From DASVHS01 sp035468985 (GTDB taxonomy: Bacteria > Acidobacteriota > Thermoanaerobaculia > Gp7-AA8), in NCBI GenBank assembly GCA_035468985.1, contig DATISF010000054.1, positions 62,001 to 126,000 on the forward strand: a DNA stretch of 64,000 nt, read 5' to 3'. A program made the translations under genes and the position numbers. Positions 41,029 through 50,873 of the stretch are shown in pieces; position 1 is the stretch's first letter, and each line of letters starts with the position of its first letter. The notes under the pieces are model-generated. The model had not been told where the DNA came from. It saw nothing but the letters and a program-made list of their open reading frames with translations, and ran no database searches.

Positions 41029-42911
41029 CAGACCATCGCCTGGATTGAAGGCAACCGCTCGGCGCTTTCTGATGCGGTATCGACATGCACGCGGCAGAAG
41101 ACCTCCAACATGAACAGGAGGAAAAGGCGATGCTGCCACACTCCTCTCGCACGGCGGTCCTTGACGAATGTTTGAAACGCGCGCCGATTCCACCAGGGCC
41201 GGCCCAGGCTCGCCTCGCTCATCAGCAATCCGATGACAAGATCACCGAAAGGACCGGGCATCCACTCTCGAACCGGCGAGTTGAACCCCATCTTCGGCTG
41301 CCGCAGGAGAGCAGCGGGCAGATGGTCTGCCGCCACGGAGCGCAACAGCGATTTCCGGTCCCCATTCGGCGCCTTGACCTCGCCGTCGATGCCCATCACC
41401 AATTCCATGAACGGCCGATGGAGAAACGGAACGCGTCCTTCCAGCGAGTGCGCCATCGTCATGCGGTCGAGAAGCAACATCAGATCGTCTGCAAGATAGG
41501 TCTTGATCTCCGCATAGAGCTTGCGGTTCAGGCAATCGCCGACGAATTCATTCGCGTATTCCGCACGCAGCTCCGCAGCGCCGTCCGCCCGGAAGTCACC
41601 GGATGTGATGGCGGCAATCTCGGATTTCGGCCAGACCGTGACGTGCCCGAGGTAGTGGCCAATCGGATCGGTGTCGAAGAGGGAAGCTCGCCGCAGCTTT
41701 CGCGACACTTCGGAGTTGAACGGGTGAAACACCGCTGCGGCCAGCCCCGCCGGCACGTGCAGGCGCTCGAGCTTTCTCTCGACATCGCTGCGGAAAAAGT
41801 ATGTGTAGCCGGCGAAGAGCTCGTCACCGCCCGCACCGTTGAGGACGACCTTCATCCCATCTTCGTGGGCCAGCCGGCTGATGACGTAATTCGGCAACAA
41901 TCCGGAATCGCCGAGTGGCTCATCGCACGACCAGACGATGCGTGGGACGAGTTCCTGCATCGAGTCGCGCGGCACGGTGAACAGTCGGTGATCGGTCCCG
42001 TATCGCGATGCCACCATCGCTGCCAGCTCGCTCTCGTCCTGGCCTACTCCCTCGAAGCGCAGCGTGTACGTACGAATATGCGGATGGATCTGGGCAGCCC
42101 GCGCAACCATGAATCCGGAATCGAGACCGCCGGAGAGAAATGCGCCCACCGGTACGTCGCTGCGCAGGTGGAGGCGAATGGCATCATCGAAAGCCGCCAG
42201 GACGCGCTCGCAAAGCGCGCCCCCGCTCTCACTGACCCGCTTCGGCTGACGAAGATTCCAGTATTCCGAGACATGAATGCGTTCGGCGTCGATCACCAGC
42301 TTGTGACCCGCCCGAAGCTTGCGGATGTCTCTGAAAATCGTGTCAGGCGCGAGGGTGTACCCGAACGTCAAATATTGGCCGAGGGCTTCCGCCGAGAATT
42401 CTTTCGAGACATTCGGCAGGCGGAGGAGCGGCTTGATTTCGGAGCTGAAGGCGACGAACGATGGCCCATCGACAAAGTACAGCGGCTTGATACCGGCGGG
42501 ATCGCGAGCAATGAGCAGACGTTCACGTCTTCGATCCCAGAGCACGAACGCGAACATCCCCTGCAATTTCTCGACGAGCTCATCTCCCAGATCTTCGTAG
42601 AGATGCGCGATGACTTCTGAGTCGCCATGCGAGCGGAAGCGATGCCCGCGGGCCTTCAGCTCCGCGGTCAACTCGACATAGTTGTAGATCTCGCCATTGA
42701 GCATCACTACGACCGACCCGTCTTCGTTGGAGACCGGCTGCTCGCCGGTTTCCAGATCGATGATCGAGAGCCGCCGGAATCCCAACTGAACCTGGCTGTC
42801 TTCGTACCACCCTTCGTCGTCCGGTCCTCGGTGGTGCAGCAGATTCAGCAGGGGCTTCAGGGAGCCGAGCCGCCCGGCGCTTCTATGAAATACGCCTAAG
42901 AGGCCGCACAT
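41028..42911 (-). CDS. Asparagine-synthetase-type amidotransferase (polysaccharide-region copy 3)
   Basis: 627 residues from the internal ATG MCGLLGVFHRSAGR (Cys2 nucleophile; 30 upstream codons ignored). The glutaminase half shows HHRGPDDEG and VMLNGEIYNYVE; the synthetase half has SGGLDSGF and VVLNGAGGDELFAGYTYF. This is the third full-length AsnB relative in the window. Members in exopolysaccharide loci are thought to amidate uronic acids or the lipid-linked unit. It overlaps the heparinase-like gene by 16 bases and a glycosyltransferase downstream. Confidence 0.88.
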   Translation of the reverse strand: MCGLLGVFHRSAGRLGSLKPLLNLLHHRGPDDEGWYEDSQVQLGFRRLSIIDLETGEQPVSNEDGSVVVMLNGEIYNYVELTAELKARGHRFRSHGDSEVIAHLYEDLGDELVEKLQGMFAFVLWDRRRERLLIARDPAGIKPLYFVDGPSFVAFSSEIKPLLRLPNVSKEFSAEALGQYLTFGYTLAPDTIFRDIRKLRAGHKLVIDAERIHVSEYWNLRQPKRVSESGGALCERVLAAFDDAIRLHLRSDVPVGAFLSGGLDSGFMVARAAQIHPHIRTYTLRFEGVGQDESELAAMVASRYGTDHRLFTVPRDSMQELVPRIVWSCDEPLGDSGLLPNYVISRLAHEDGMKVVLNGAGGDELFAGYTYFFRSDVERKLERLHVPAGLAAAVFHPFNSEVSRKLRRASLFDTDPIGHYLGHVTVWPKSEIAAITSGDFRADGAAELRAEYANEFVGDCLNRKLYAEIKTYLADDLMLLLDRMTMAHSLEGRVPFLHRPFMELVMGIDGEVKAPNGDRKSLLRSVAADHLPAALLRQPKMGFNSPVREWMPGPFGDLVIGLLMSEASLGRPWWNRRAFQTFVKDRRARGVWQHRLFLLFMLEVFCRVHVDTASESAERLPSIQAMV

Positions 42912-44599
42912 GTGGTGACTCCTCGCCACGGGAGTTGAACTTCCGCCTCGGCGATGAGCGTCCGAATCGGCCGCCTCGCTCCATAGCGGTCGGAGGTCCA
43001 TCCGAAGCGGTCTTCGTCCGCCGAACCGTGAAATTCGCGAACGGTGATGAGGTCCTGTGGGAAATCAATCTTCGACCTGAATGGGGCATCAAGATGCATG
43101 ATGATGGAGACGCGACGCCGGCCGGATCCCTCCACAACATCGGAAATTGTCAGTCGGGCATCCTCGGCCACAACGCGGCGCGAACACAATCCAACGCCGG
43201 CCAATCGCGAGAATCCACCGTGCCTGATCGAGAAGCCGCCGGACTCGACGCTGAGGTCGGGCCGGGCACCAATGCGCATGGCGAGGAATTCAGGTGGGAT
43301 CAACCAGAACGATTCAGGGGCAGCGTCGCGGCGGTCCACCAACAACGTGCTGTGCGCCGCGGAGCTCCGGCCAAAACGGCCGACGGCATCGTCCATGTAG
43401 TGCCGGCGTCCTGTATCGAGCAGCAGCGGTTCGCCATCGAGAAACGCCACGATGCCGCCGGTGTCATTGTGCCCGTGACCCGGTTGAAACGGCGCGCCAT
43501 TGCGGTTCACGTGCGCAAATACCGTCCAGCGGCCGCGATCCAGACGTACCCACTCCCGCTCGAGCCGAGTTCCAACGGACGGTTCTCCATAATCCCAGGC
43601 GAACAGCCGCCGCCACCCGGAGGGCTCAATCAGCCAGGAGGGGGAACAATCGGGCGAGAGGTCTCCAATCGTGGGAATCGTCCATCCACGTGCCGACCGG
43701 ACCATGAAGAACCGGCAGGCGTCCGCGAGATCGCGAACCAGCGGTTCGAGCTCTGTCACCATATCGCGATCGCCGGCGGCGCGCGCGAGCCACAGCACCT
43801 CTGCGTAGTTTCGCGTGACCAGGAATTGATAGTGGCTGGAGTCCTCTCGTAGAAAGGCGCGATGTTCAAAGAGGCGTTTCGGTTCGGCGAGAAGAATCGA
43901 GCGGCCGGCAGCCATCAGATCGCCATCGGCGAGTGCGAGGCCAGCGGCGTAAAGAGCGCGCCCATTGTTGCTCAGATGATTGCCGGTGGACCCATCACCG
44001 AAGTATTCGAGGTGCTCCAGGAGATAGGAAGCTTGCGCTCTCGCCGAAGCCGTTGCATCCGCCAGGGACGCACCGAGAGCGAGCAGCGCGATGATCCAAT
44101 TCATCAGCCGCTCGGACACGGTGTACGGCTGCCACGCCTCGGTGGCATCAGGGTTCGGATGTAATCGGATCCAATCCATCTGCGCTGCCCGCACGAGCCG
44201 CAGCACGCCGTCCCGTTTCGTTCCATTGGAATGACGCTCGAGCAGCCACGGCAACAGCCATGCGAAGCGCTGCAACGCTGCTTCGTCCTCGAGATCGTCG
44301 AAGTGCTCTTTCCACGGAAGCGCGGCAAGAGAAGCGGCATGCAGACTTTGGGAGGCGAGTTCAAGATCGAATGTTTCTCGGTCGACCGGCGCATCGCCCC
44401 AGTCGAGCAGCGGCTCGAACTGGAGATGGACAGGAATGGACTTCGAGGCGGCAGAAAGGTACGCCGGCTTCCTCGAGACGGCCTGAGGGCGGCGATACGA
44501 CCAGCGGTGCGGACGCACGGCCAGATATGCGAACGCGCTGCGAATCTCGGGATCGCGCAGCAATGTTCCAATCCGCCGACTCATATGCGCGAGCCTCAT
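42896..44599 (-). CDS. Heparinase II/III-like polysaccharide lyase or processing protein
   Basis: 567 residues. An N-terminal alpha/alpha toroid (YLSAASKSIPVHL ... LSNNGRALYAAGLALADG) is followed by the beta-sandwich signature GHGHNDTGGIVAFLDGEPL, with HSTLLVDRRD of PF07940. Proteins of this group in polysaccharide loci are alginate-lyase-like and depolymerise or trim the exopolysaccharide, normally in the periplasm. I see no clean signal peptide, which is unusual; the N-terminus is basic (MSRRIGTLLRDPEIR). Translationally coupled with the upstream methyltransferase (ATGA). Confidence 0.82.
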   Translation of the reverse strand: MRLAHMSRRIGTLLRDPEIRSAFAYLAVRPHRWSYRRPQAVSRKPAYLSAASKSIPVHLQFEPLLDWGDAPVDRETFDLELASQSLHAASLAALPWKEHFDDLEDEAALQRFAWLLPWLLERHSNGTKRDGVLRLVRAAQMDWIRLHPNPDATEAWQPYTVSERLMNWIIALLALGASLADATASARAQASYLLEHLEYFGDGSTGNHLSNNGRALYAAGLALADGDLMAAGRSILLAEPKRLFEHRAFLREDSSHYQFLVTRNYAEVLWLARAAGDRDMVTELEPLVRDLADACRFFMVRSARGWTIPTIGDLSPDCSPSWLIEPSGWRRLFAWDYGEPSVGTRLEREWVRLDRGRWTVFAHVNRNGAPFQPGHGHNDTGGIVAFLDGEPLLLDTGRRHYMDDAVGRFGRSSAAHSTLLVDRRDAAPESFWLIPPEFLAMRIGARPDLSVESGGFSIRHGGFSRLAGVGLCSRRVVAEDARLTISDVVEGSGRRRVSIIMHLDAPFRSKIDFPQDLITVREFHGSADEDRFGWTSDRYGARRPIRTLIAEAEVQLPWRGVTTCAAS

Positions 44600-45474
44600 G
44601 CTTCGCCCGAAAACTCCGCCTGCCGGGCAATGAGAGTGCCGATCGGGCTGCGGGAGATGGCCAGATCGAGCGTACCTACCCAGTTCGCGCGTGGCCGCAG
44701 GCGCAGCTCGGGATGGAAAAGACTCTCGGAACGCGTCACTCGCCCGGACGGAAATACGCCGAGAAGTGTGTCGCGAATGCCGTCGTCGAACCGATCAAGA
44801 TACAAGCCTTGCTGCGTTCGCCCTTGCTGGTGATAGTGCCGCGCGATCAGGCGCGAGAGAAAACTCATCATCGGCACTGCCCGCACCCAAGCGATGTAGA
44901 ACGCTCCCCTCGGTTTCAGAATGCGCCGCGCCTCGCGGAAGGCAATCGTGCGTTCCGGATCGGCAATGTGTTGCATCACTTGAACGCTCCAGGCAAGCGT
45001 GGCGGCTCCGTTCCGGATGGGAAGGTCGAGAATACTGGCCTGCACACACAGCACATTCGGATGGGAGTCGACCGGCATCAGATTTCGACAGACCTGAAGA
45101 TTCGGAAGAGCGAAATCGACGAGTACGAATCGGATTTCGGGATTGGCCGCCGTGATCTCGACCCAATGCCAACCGAAACCGCAGCCGAGGTCGACCACGA
45201 CGCATTCGCGGTCCGGAAAGGAGGCGCGCATCCTCGCCACCTGCTCCGCTGCGCGGCGCAACATGACTCCTCGAGAATGATGTCGAGTGGCTTCGCGCAT
45301 CGCCGCCTGCCTCGACTGCAGGAACGGCGCGGCGACCCGGCGGCGAAATTCGAGCTCCCCATCCTGCGACTGCCCGGGAGCGGAGTTGCGATCAATCATG
45401 ATTCCGTCACCGCTCCATTGCAGGCGATCTCCCTCTTCAAGCAACACATCCGACCACCGATCGACCACCTTCAA
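44596..45474 (-). CDS. Class I SAM-dependent methyltransferase
   Basis: 292 residues. Motif I is CVVVDLGCGFGWHWVEIT, motif post-I FVLVDFALPNLQV, and MQHIADPERTIAFREARRIL a typical loop before the final strands. It has a longer N-terminal stretch (about 1-95) than usual, with no recognised domain. Substrate unknown; a sugar or phosphoglycolipid is likely from context. ATGA overlap with genes on both sides. Confidence 0.85.
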   Translation of the reverse strand: MKVVDRWSDVLLEEGDRLQWSGDGIMIDRNSAPGQSQDGELEFRRRVAAPFLQSRQAAMREATRHHSRGVMLRRAAEQVARMRASFPDRECVVVDLGCGFGWHWVEITAANPEIRFVLVDFALPNLQVCRNLMPVDSHPNVLCVQASILDLPIRNGAATLAWSVQVMQHIADPERTIAFREARRILKPRGAFYIAWVRAVPMMSFLSRLIARHYHQQGRTQQGLYLDRFDDGIRDTLLGVFPSGRVTRSESLFHPELRLRPRANWVGTLDLAISRSPIGTLIARQAEFSGEA

Positions 45475-46433
45475 TGTCGTTTTACGGCTCCCGGGATCCG
45501 CGATGGCAGATCGGCGGAATCGAGTCCATCGATCGCTGCCCGTCCCATCGCCAGAATGGCTTCTTCCGTGCTGCCGCCGATGTGCGGAGTGGCGATGAAA
45601 TCCGGCATGGAGATCAGTTCGGGGTCGGCCGGCGGCTCTTCGTGAAAGACATCGAATGCCGCGCCGGCGATCGCGCCGCTGCCCAGCAAGCGTTTGAGGG
45701 CCGCTTCGTCGACAATCCCGCCGCGGGCCATGTTGATGAGAACGCTTCCCTTTTTCATCGCCGAAAGCCGCGCCGCGTCGAGCAACCCTGCCGTCGAAGA
45801 GTCGAGGGGGAGATGGACCGTGACGACATCGCTTTCGGCCAACAGGCGCTCGAGCGAAACCGGCTCAACGCCGAAACGACCGTAGAACTCGGGAAAATCG
45901 AGCATGTCGTGCGCCACGATTCTGCAGTCGAACGGCTGCAGGAGCGCGACGACCTCTTTTCCGATATGGCCGCACCCGATGATTCCCACCGTGCGTCCGC
46001 TCAGCTGGCGGCCGACGATCTGCTTCCAGCGACCTGCGCGCAGCTGCTGATTTGCGGCCACCGTTCCATGAAGCAGATCGATGGCGGCGGCAACGACCAT
46101 CTCGGCCACCGAGCGGCGATTCACACCGCCGCGCCAGCCGAGGAGAATGCCCCGCTTCTCCATCGCCTGCAGATCAATCGTGTCGAGGCCGACTCCATAC
46201 TTCGAGACCACGCGCAGGTTCGGCAGCGACGCAAAGACCTGCTCATCCAGCCGCTCCAGGGCGGTAATGGCCTTCACTGCGCCTCCCAGAAATGCGACCA
46301 GCGCGTCACCGGAAAGAGCGACTCCACCGTCGTTGAACCGCACATTGGAATAGCGTCCCAGAAGTTCGGCCCGCAGCACGGGATGTTTTGAAAACGACCG
46401 CGAAGTCACGGCCACACGGGTTTGCGAATTCAT
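45471..46433 (-). CDS. D-isomer-specific 2-hydroxyacid dehydrogenase
   Basis: 320 residues from the ATG at 46433 (MNSQTRVAVTSRSFSKHPVL). GRTVGIIGCGHIGKEVVALL is the NAD loop; INMARGGIVDEAALKRLL and ATPHIGGSTEEAILAM carry the catalytic Arg-Glu-His region. SerA/GyaR-like enzymes oxidise 3-phosphoglycerate, glycerate or other 2-hydroxyacids. In a nonulosonate/polysaccharide locus it may make a 3-phosphoglycerate- or lactate-derived substituent, but this is inference. Confidence 0.87.
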   Translation of the reverse strand: MNSQTRVAVTSRSFSKHPVLRAELLGRYSNVRFNDGGVALSGDALVAFLGGAVKAITALERLDEQVFASLPNLRVVSKYGVGLDTIDLQAMEKRGILLGWRGGVNRRSVAEMVVAAAIDLLHGTVAANQQLRAGRWKQIVGRQLSGRTVGIIGCGHIGKEVVALLQPFDCRIVAHDMLDFPEFYGRFGVEPVSLERLLAESDVVTVHLPLDSSTAGLLDAARLSAMKKGSVLINMARGGIVDEAALKRLLGSGAIAGAAFDVFHEEPPADPELISMPDFIATPHIGGSTEEAILAMGRAAIDGLDSADLPSRIPGAVKRH

Positions 46434-46666
46434 TGCGTGCGACGATTGGTCAGGTAATGCTCGCAGATGTTGGGAACCCGATCGTCGTTGGGAGCGATTG
46501 CCGTCCCGACCGTTCGGGCGCGATCGGCCCGTCGATCGTGAGATCGGCCTGGCGATACTCGATTCCGGCCCGACTTCGGCGCTCGCGCGTTCCGGTGGCA
46601 ATCACGCGCGCGACCTCCCGCTGGAGCCTCACCGCGATGGCCGCTCCGATCCGTGGAGCGAAGCGC
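46434..46666. other. Short region without a supported gene
   Basis: A 233-base gap inside an otherwise gap-free run. Minus-strand frames remain open through it (46450-46632 and the extension of the dehydrogenase gene), but none has a recognisable motif or ribosome-binding site. It could be a remnant gene or the promoter of the dehydrogenase. Confidence 0.4.
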
Positions 46667-47431
46667 TCAATACTTGCCCCACAGTTCGTCCTTTCGGATG
46701 TGAGCCTCGACCAGATCGGTGTCTGACGGACTGTCGACAGAAAACGAGGGCCGGGACGGATAAGGAGCGATGCGCTGCCGATAGCCGTTGTCGAGGATGC
46801 GATTGCTGTCGCAGGACTCGAGGAGCTCCAATCTCGACTCGGGGATGTTGTTGAATGTCTTCAGGAAGTGCCAGCGGAATGCGAAGATGCCGTAGATGCG
46901 CCGCGCACCGAGCTCCGGCGAGAACTTCTTGCAATAGGGAACCGGCGCGCGAGACGTGTACAGCACGTTCCCTTTCAGGTCGTGGATGATCTTGACTGTG
47001 TCGGGATTGCGCCAGAGGTCCTCGTCGACGATGTGCATGGCCAGTACGGTGCAGAGTGCTTCGCCATCGTCTTCCAACGGTTTGATCGAGGCGGCAATCA
47101 TGTCCGGATGCAGCATCGGTTCGTCGCCTTGCACGCAAACCACCACGTCGTCGGCGGCAAGCGTCACTCCCGATTTCTCGGCCGCTTCTGCGACACGATC
47201 CAGCGCGCGGGTGTGCTTGTCGGAGGTCATCAGCGTCGGCCAGCCGCGGCTCCGGCCGAGCTGTGCGATCTCTTCATCGCAGGTAGCCAGAAAAAGACCG
47301 TCCCATTTCGGATAGAGACCGGCGCGGCGAAAGACGTGCTCGACCATGGGCATGCCGCAGATCGGATGCAAAGGCTTTCCGGGAAAACGGCTCGAAGCCA
47401 TGCGGGCGGGAACGACGCCGATGATTTTCAT
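46667..47431 (-). CDS. KdsB-like CMP-sugar cytidylyltransferase
   Basis: 254 residues. VPARMASSRFPGKPLHPICG carries the basic ARxxSxRxPGK motif for CTP binding; CVQGDEPMLHPDMI is the metal-binding Q-G-D-x-P-L/M motif. The family makes CMP-Kdo; variants activate other 2-keto-3-deoxy acids such as legionaminic acid or 8-amino-Kdo. Since no other cytidylyltransferase is visible, it may activate the nonulosonate made at the right end of the window. It overlaps the GmhA-like gene by ATGA. Confidence 0.87.
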   Translation of the reverse strand: MKIIGVVPARMASSRFPGKPLHPICGMPMVEHVFRRAGLYPKWDGLFLATCDEEIAQLGRSRGWPTLMTSDKHTRALDRVAEAAEKSGVTLAADDVVVCVQGDEPMLHPDMIAASIKPLEDDGEALCTVLAMHIVDEDLWRNPDTVKIIHDLKGNVLYTSRAPVPYCKKFSPELGARRIYGIFAFRWHFLKTFNNIPESRLELLESCDSNRILDNGYRQRIAPYPSRPSFSVDSPSDTDLVEAHIRKDELWGKY

Positions 47432-48051
47432 ACGCCGACGGCGACCTCCCCCCTACAGCGATACATGAGAAACGCGCCAACGAGATGATCGAGGACCATG
47501 TGAATATCTTCTACGGGCCCGTACTCGCCTTTTTCCGTTGGCACGTGCACGTTGATCTGCGAGACCTGGCGAAGCTTCCCTCCGTCAAAGCCCGTCAAAG
47601 CGATCGACACCGCTCCGTTCTGGTTCGCGTATTCGAGGGCATTGACGACGTTCGGAGAATTTCCGGAGGCCGAAATCGCCACCACGACATCACCACTCTT
47701 CATGACCGTCTTCAGTTGATAGGTGAAGATGTGCTCATAGCCATAATCGTTGGCGATCGCGGTGATGATCGGCATATTGTCCGTCAGGCTGACCGCACGG
47801 AACGGCTTGTGCCAGCTCCGGCAGCCGATGGCGATGTCGTTTGCGAAATGGCTGGCCGTCGCCGCGCTGCCGCCGTTTCCGACGAAGAAGATACTGGCGT
47901 CGCGCTCGCGCGCTTCGACCAGTGCGCCGATGAAGGCGACGATGGCCTCCTCGTCGAGCTGCGCCAGAATCGTGCTGAGATAATCGAGATACCGGCGCGC
48001 AAAGCGAGAAGCTTCGGGCGACTCGGAAAACGTCCGCTCCAGATGATTCAT
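47428..48051 (-). CDS. SIS-domain phosphosugar isomerase (GmhA-like)
   Basis: 207 residues from the ATG that overlaps the upstream stop (ATGA). FVGNGGSAATASHFANDI is the SIS motif, SGDVVVAISASGNSPNVVNA the second Ser/Thr phosphate-binding loop, and the C-terminal EDIHMVLDHLV helix supplies the acid. GmhA interconverts sedoheptulose-7-P and D,D-heptose-7-P; such genes in surface polysaccharide loci usually make GDP-D-glycero-D-manno-heptose. Here no HldE/GmhB genes are seen, so the pathway is incomplete in the window. Confidence 0.87.
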   Translation of the reverse strand: MNHLERTFSESPEASRFARRYLDYLSTILAQLDEEAIVAFIGALVEARERDASIFFVGNGGSAATASHFANDIAIGCRSWHKPFRAVSLTDNMPIITAIANDYGYEHIFTYQLKTVMKSGDVVVAISASGNSPNVVNALEYANQNGAVSIALTGFDGGKLRQVSQINVHVPTEKGEYGPVEDIHMVLDHLVGAFLMYRCRGEVAVGV

Positions 48052-49109
48052 CTTCTCTCCTGAGTCTCGCAGGCGATCGTTGCCGTCAGATTGTACCGGT
48101 CGCGCCACGCTGGATCAGCGCAGTAGATTCGGTAGACGAGCTCCATGCTCTTGAGAGCCTCGATCGACGATCCCTCCGTGATCGGCTTGTCATGGAGGAT
48201 GCAGTCGGCAAAGTCGGCGATCTCGTCGCGCCAGGAGTTGTCCTGGTTGTAGCGGGTGGTCACCTCGCGCGGATCGCCCTCGTCGCCGGGAGACTTGTAC
48301 GCAATCGTAATCGTTTCGGCACCGTACGTTTTGGAACCGGACAGGATACCCGAGAGAATGATCGTCCCCTCGGTCAGAGCGATCTCGAGATGAAATCGGT
48401 GCCGCCATTGCGTTGCCGACGAATGCAGCATGGCAACGACGCCATCGGCCGTCCGCATCAGCGCGTAGGCGTTGTCTTCGACGTCGTGCCGCCAATAGCC
48501 GTTCGAGACAAAACTGTGGATGTCGACGAATTCGCCAGCGAACAGCCGCATCATGTCGACCAGGTGTATCCCCTGATCGAGCAAGATTCCACCGCCGGCC
48601 AGAGCGCGCTTGCTGCGCCAGTCGGATTGAGAAAAGCTCACGATGGCCGACTTCCCGTAGACACCGCGCAGATTGATTACACGGCCCAGTTCGCCGCCGC
48701 GAATGATGCGCAGCGCTTCGCGGACCGAATCGTGGTAGCGGTGGTTGAATCCATACTTGAGCCTTTGTCCCGGATGTCGCTTCTCGCACTCGATGACCCG
48801 GGCGATGTCGGCCAGGTCCCGTCCCGGCGGTTTCTCGCAGAAGACGTGCAATCCTTGCTCGAGCCCGCCGATGGTCACCTCAGGCGCGATGTCATTCGTC
48901 ATGCAGACGAACAGTAGATCGAGCCGCTCTGTCAGCAGCCGGTCGTACGTTGTGAAGTAGCGGACCCCGTCATCGAACGTGCCTTCCTTCTCGAGAACAC
49001 GATCACAAACCGCGACGGTTTGCAGTCGAGGATGCGCGTCGATTTGCTGACGCCGGCGCTTGCCCACGACGCCGTAGCCCGCGATCCCGACTCTCAGTTT
49101 CTCGCTCAA
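48048..49109 (-). CDS. Gfo/Idh/MocA-family oxidoreductase (copy 1)
   Basis: 353 residues. KLRVGIAGYGVVGKRRRQQI gives the NAD(P) fold; CEKPPGRDLADIARVIE is the conserved E-K-P motif, and GGGILLDQGIHLVDMMRLF the substrate domain motif with catalytic Asp/His. Members oxidise sugar hydroxyls; WlbA-like ones act on C3 of UDP-GlcNAcA. No WlbA-specific motifs are certain here. A second copy is at 50874-51989. Confidence 0.87.
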   Translation of the reverse strand: MSEKLRVGIAGYGVVGKRRRQQIDAHPRLQTVAVCDRVLEKEGTFDDGVRYFTTYDRLLTERLDLLFVCMTNDIAPEVTIGGLEQGLHVFCEKPPGRDLADIARVIECEKRHPGQRLKYGFNHRYHDSVREALRIIRGGELGRVINLRGVYGKSAIVSFSQSDWRSKRALAGGGILLDQGIHLVDMMRLFAGEFVDIHSFVSNGYWRHDVEDNAYALMRTADGVVAMLHSSATQWRHRFHLEIALTEGTIILSGILSGSKTYGAETITIAYKSPGDEGDPREVTTRYNQDNSWRDEIADFADCILHDKPITEGSSIEALKSMELVYRIYCADPAWRDRYNLTATIACETQERR

Positions 49110-50842
49110 AGCCCTTCCGCCCGCCGGATCTCATTGGGTCTTTCGAATCCCGCCACCACTGACAGCCACACCCCTTCGTCAACGGCGGGAAAGAGCTCAT
49201 CCATGAGCATTCGCACCCCGGGTGAAACCTCACCCCGCTCGCGGCAAGCGGCCTCCTCGATGCGCTCACGCAACTGCGATCGTGACGCGGTCAGAAATGA
49301 TCCATCCGGCAGAGCGTTCATCGGGTCGACGTCGACCAGAACATCGGCCTGATATTGCACCACCGGGATCCCGAGAAAAAGCGCCTCTACGCCAACCGTG
49401 GTGCCCCCGTTCACGACAACATCGAAGTGCGGCAATTGCGAGGTCAGATCGCCGGTCACTGGGGTCATCCATGAGGCCAAAGCCGTTTGCGAGATCGGTA
49501 ACGTGGGATGCGGCCTATAGAACAAGGATAGGCCGGACGCCTCCCCCCGATCCGGAAACGCGTTTGCCAGCGCCTCGAGCAAGGAGGATGTCAAGCTCGG
49601 ATCGTGTGTGGTCACGACCAAAACCTTCTTCGACGTTCCCGCTCGCGCACCCCGCTCCAACGGCCTATGAATGTGCTGATACCGAAGGCTGCCTGCCACG
49701 GCCGTTCGGTCCGCTGGAGTTCCGCCATCGATCAGCAGGCGCGCCTGCTGTCGTCCGGTCGTGAGGACAACGTCCGGAAGCGGCACCGACTCGGCCTCCC
49801 CTTTCCCGAGGAAGTAAGGAAGGAAGAACTGTGGAGCCGTGGAGTGCTGATATCCGATCGAGCGGACTCCGGCTTCGCGGGCTGCCGAAACCAGCATCTT
49901 TTCCCACGGCTGGTTCTCGAACGGGAAGATGACGCTCGCCGGCCGTCGCTTCTGCATCAGTCGCAGGGCGCATTCGTAGAACAACCGATGCTGACACCAC
50001 ACCGATCGGCCCAAGTCCATCCACCATTCTCTCAATGCAAGGAGCGACACGTCGAGCTCACTGACTTTGGGGACATGACTCAAGTTCGGACGCCAGAGCG
50101 CAGTCAGTGAGGAAAGGAGCCGTGCGACGGAAAGCTCGAGGATCAGCGGATGCACGTACTTCGCACGCGGTGCGAGCTCGCTCGCGTAGCCGAGAGGATC
50201 AGCCGGGATCAGTCTGCCGACCGAGTGCCCCCCGGCCGCCAGAATGCTGTCCAATTCCCCCAGGAATGGATCGTTCCATCCCACCTCGCTGTCGAAACAG
50301 CGAGGATGCGGAAGACTGTAGAGCAAGACATCATGATGCTCTTTCGTTTCGAAGCGACGCTTGTACGGCAGAAACGAGACGTACTCCCGAACGATTCGGA
50401 ACAGCCAATGGGCCCGGCTGAAGAAACCGCGTGCGAGTAAGGCCAGCTTGGAACGCCACGGCGAGTACCCTGTCAGGGTCGCATGGAGCCAGCGGTCTTC
50501 AATCAGGACGGTCATCGCCTCGCCCGTCAACGACTTCACCAATTTCAGATAGCAGATCAGGAGGAAGAGGTCGGAGGCGTCGGGATCCTTCCATGCGAAG
50601 CTGCTGGAGATCCATCCCATCCGATCCCCCTGCTGCTGGCCAACCGAAGCGACAAAATCGAGAAACGGCTGCCGCAAAGCGAGGGAGACCCTTCGAAAGG
50701 AATCGGTCACGTCGACTCGATTCTCTGCGCCGAGGACTCTTTCGCAAAAAGACCGCAGCGCGTCGCTCTTCCCAAGGAACAACCAATGCGTTCCGCGCGC
50801 TTTGCGAATCGAAGAGCGAGTAGCAAGGCAAATCTTCAGCAT
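49106..50842 (-). CDS. Putative GT-B-like surface-carbohydrate protein, unknown specificity
   Basis: 578 residues. No family motif is certain, but the second half looks like a glycan-polymer or capsule transferase GT-B domain: GVRSIGYQHSTAPQFFLPYF (acceptor lobe), SKKVLVVTTHDPSL, FYRPHPTLPI and FDVVVNGGTTVGVEALFLGI. The H-P-motif and the G-T-T-x2-E-A motif recall CDP-glycerol- and Kdo-type transferases and TIGR04326-type surface carbohydrate proteins. The N-terminal 200 residues are unlike known proteins. Start ATG follows a 31-base gap. It sits between two Gfo/Idh/MocA oxidoreductases. Confidence 0.7.
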   Translation of the reverse strand: MLKICLATRSSIRKARGTHWLFLGKSDALRSFCERVLGAENRVDVTDSFRRVSLALRQPFLDFVASVGQQQGDRMGWISSSFAWKDPDASDLFLLICYLKLVKSLTGEAMTVLIEDRWLHATLTGYSPWRSKLALLARGFFSRAHWLFRIVREYVSFLPYKRRFETKEHHDVLLYSLPHPRCFDSEVGWNDPFLGELDSILAAGGHSVGRLIPADPLGYASELAPRAKYVHPLILELSVARLLSSLTALWRPNLSHVPKVSELDVSLLALREWWMDLGRSVWCQHRLFYECALRLMQKRRPASVIFPFENQPWEKMLVSAAREAGVRSIGYQHSTAPQFFLPYFLGKGEAESVPLPDVVLTTGRQQARLLIDGGTPADRTAVAGSLRYQHIHRPLERGARAGTSKKVLVVTTHDPSLTSSLLEALANAFPDRGEASGLSLFYRPHPTLPISQTALASWMTPVTGDLTSQLPHFDVVVNGGTTVGVEALFLGIPVVQYQADVLVDVDPMNALPDGSFLTASRSQLRERIEEAACRERGEVSPGVRMLMDELFPAVDEGVWLSVVAGFERPNEIRRAEGL

Positions 50843-50873
50843 GAAGGAATGACGATCGATTCCTCAGCCAGCG

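Noticed and set aside
46450..46632. 60-codon minus-strand ORF in the gap upstream of the 2-hydroxyacid dehydrogenase
   Set aside because: No motif, no ribosome-binding site, no clear similarity to anything recognised.
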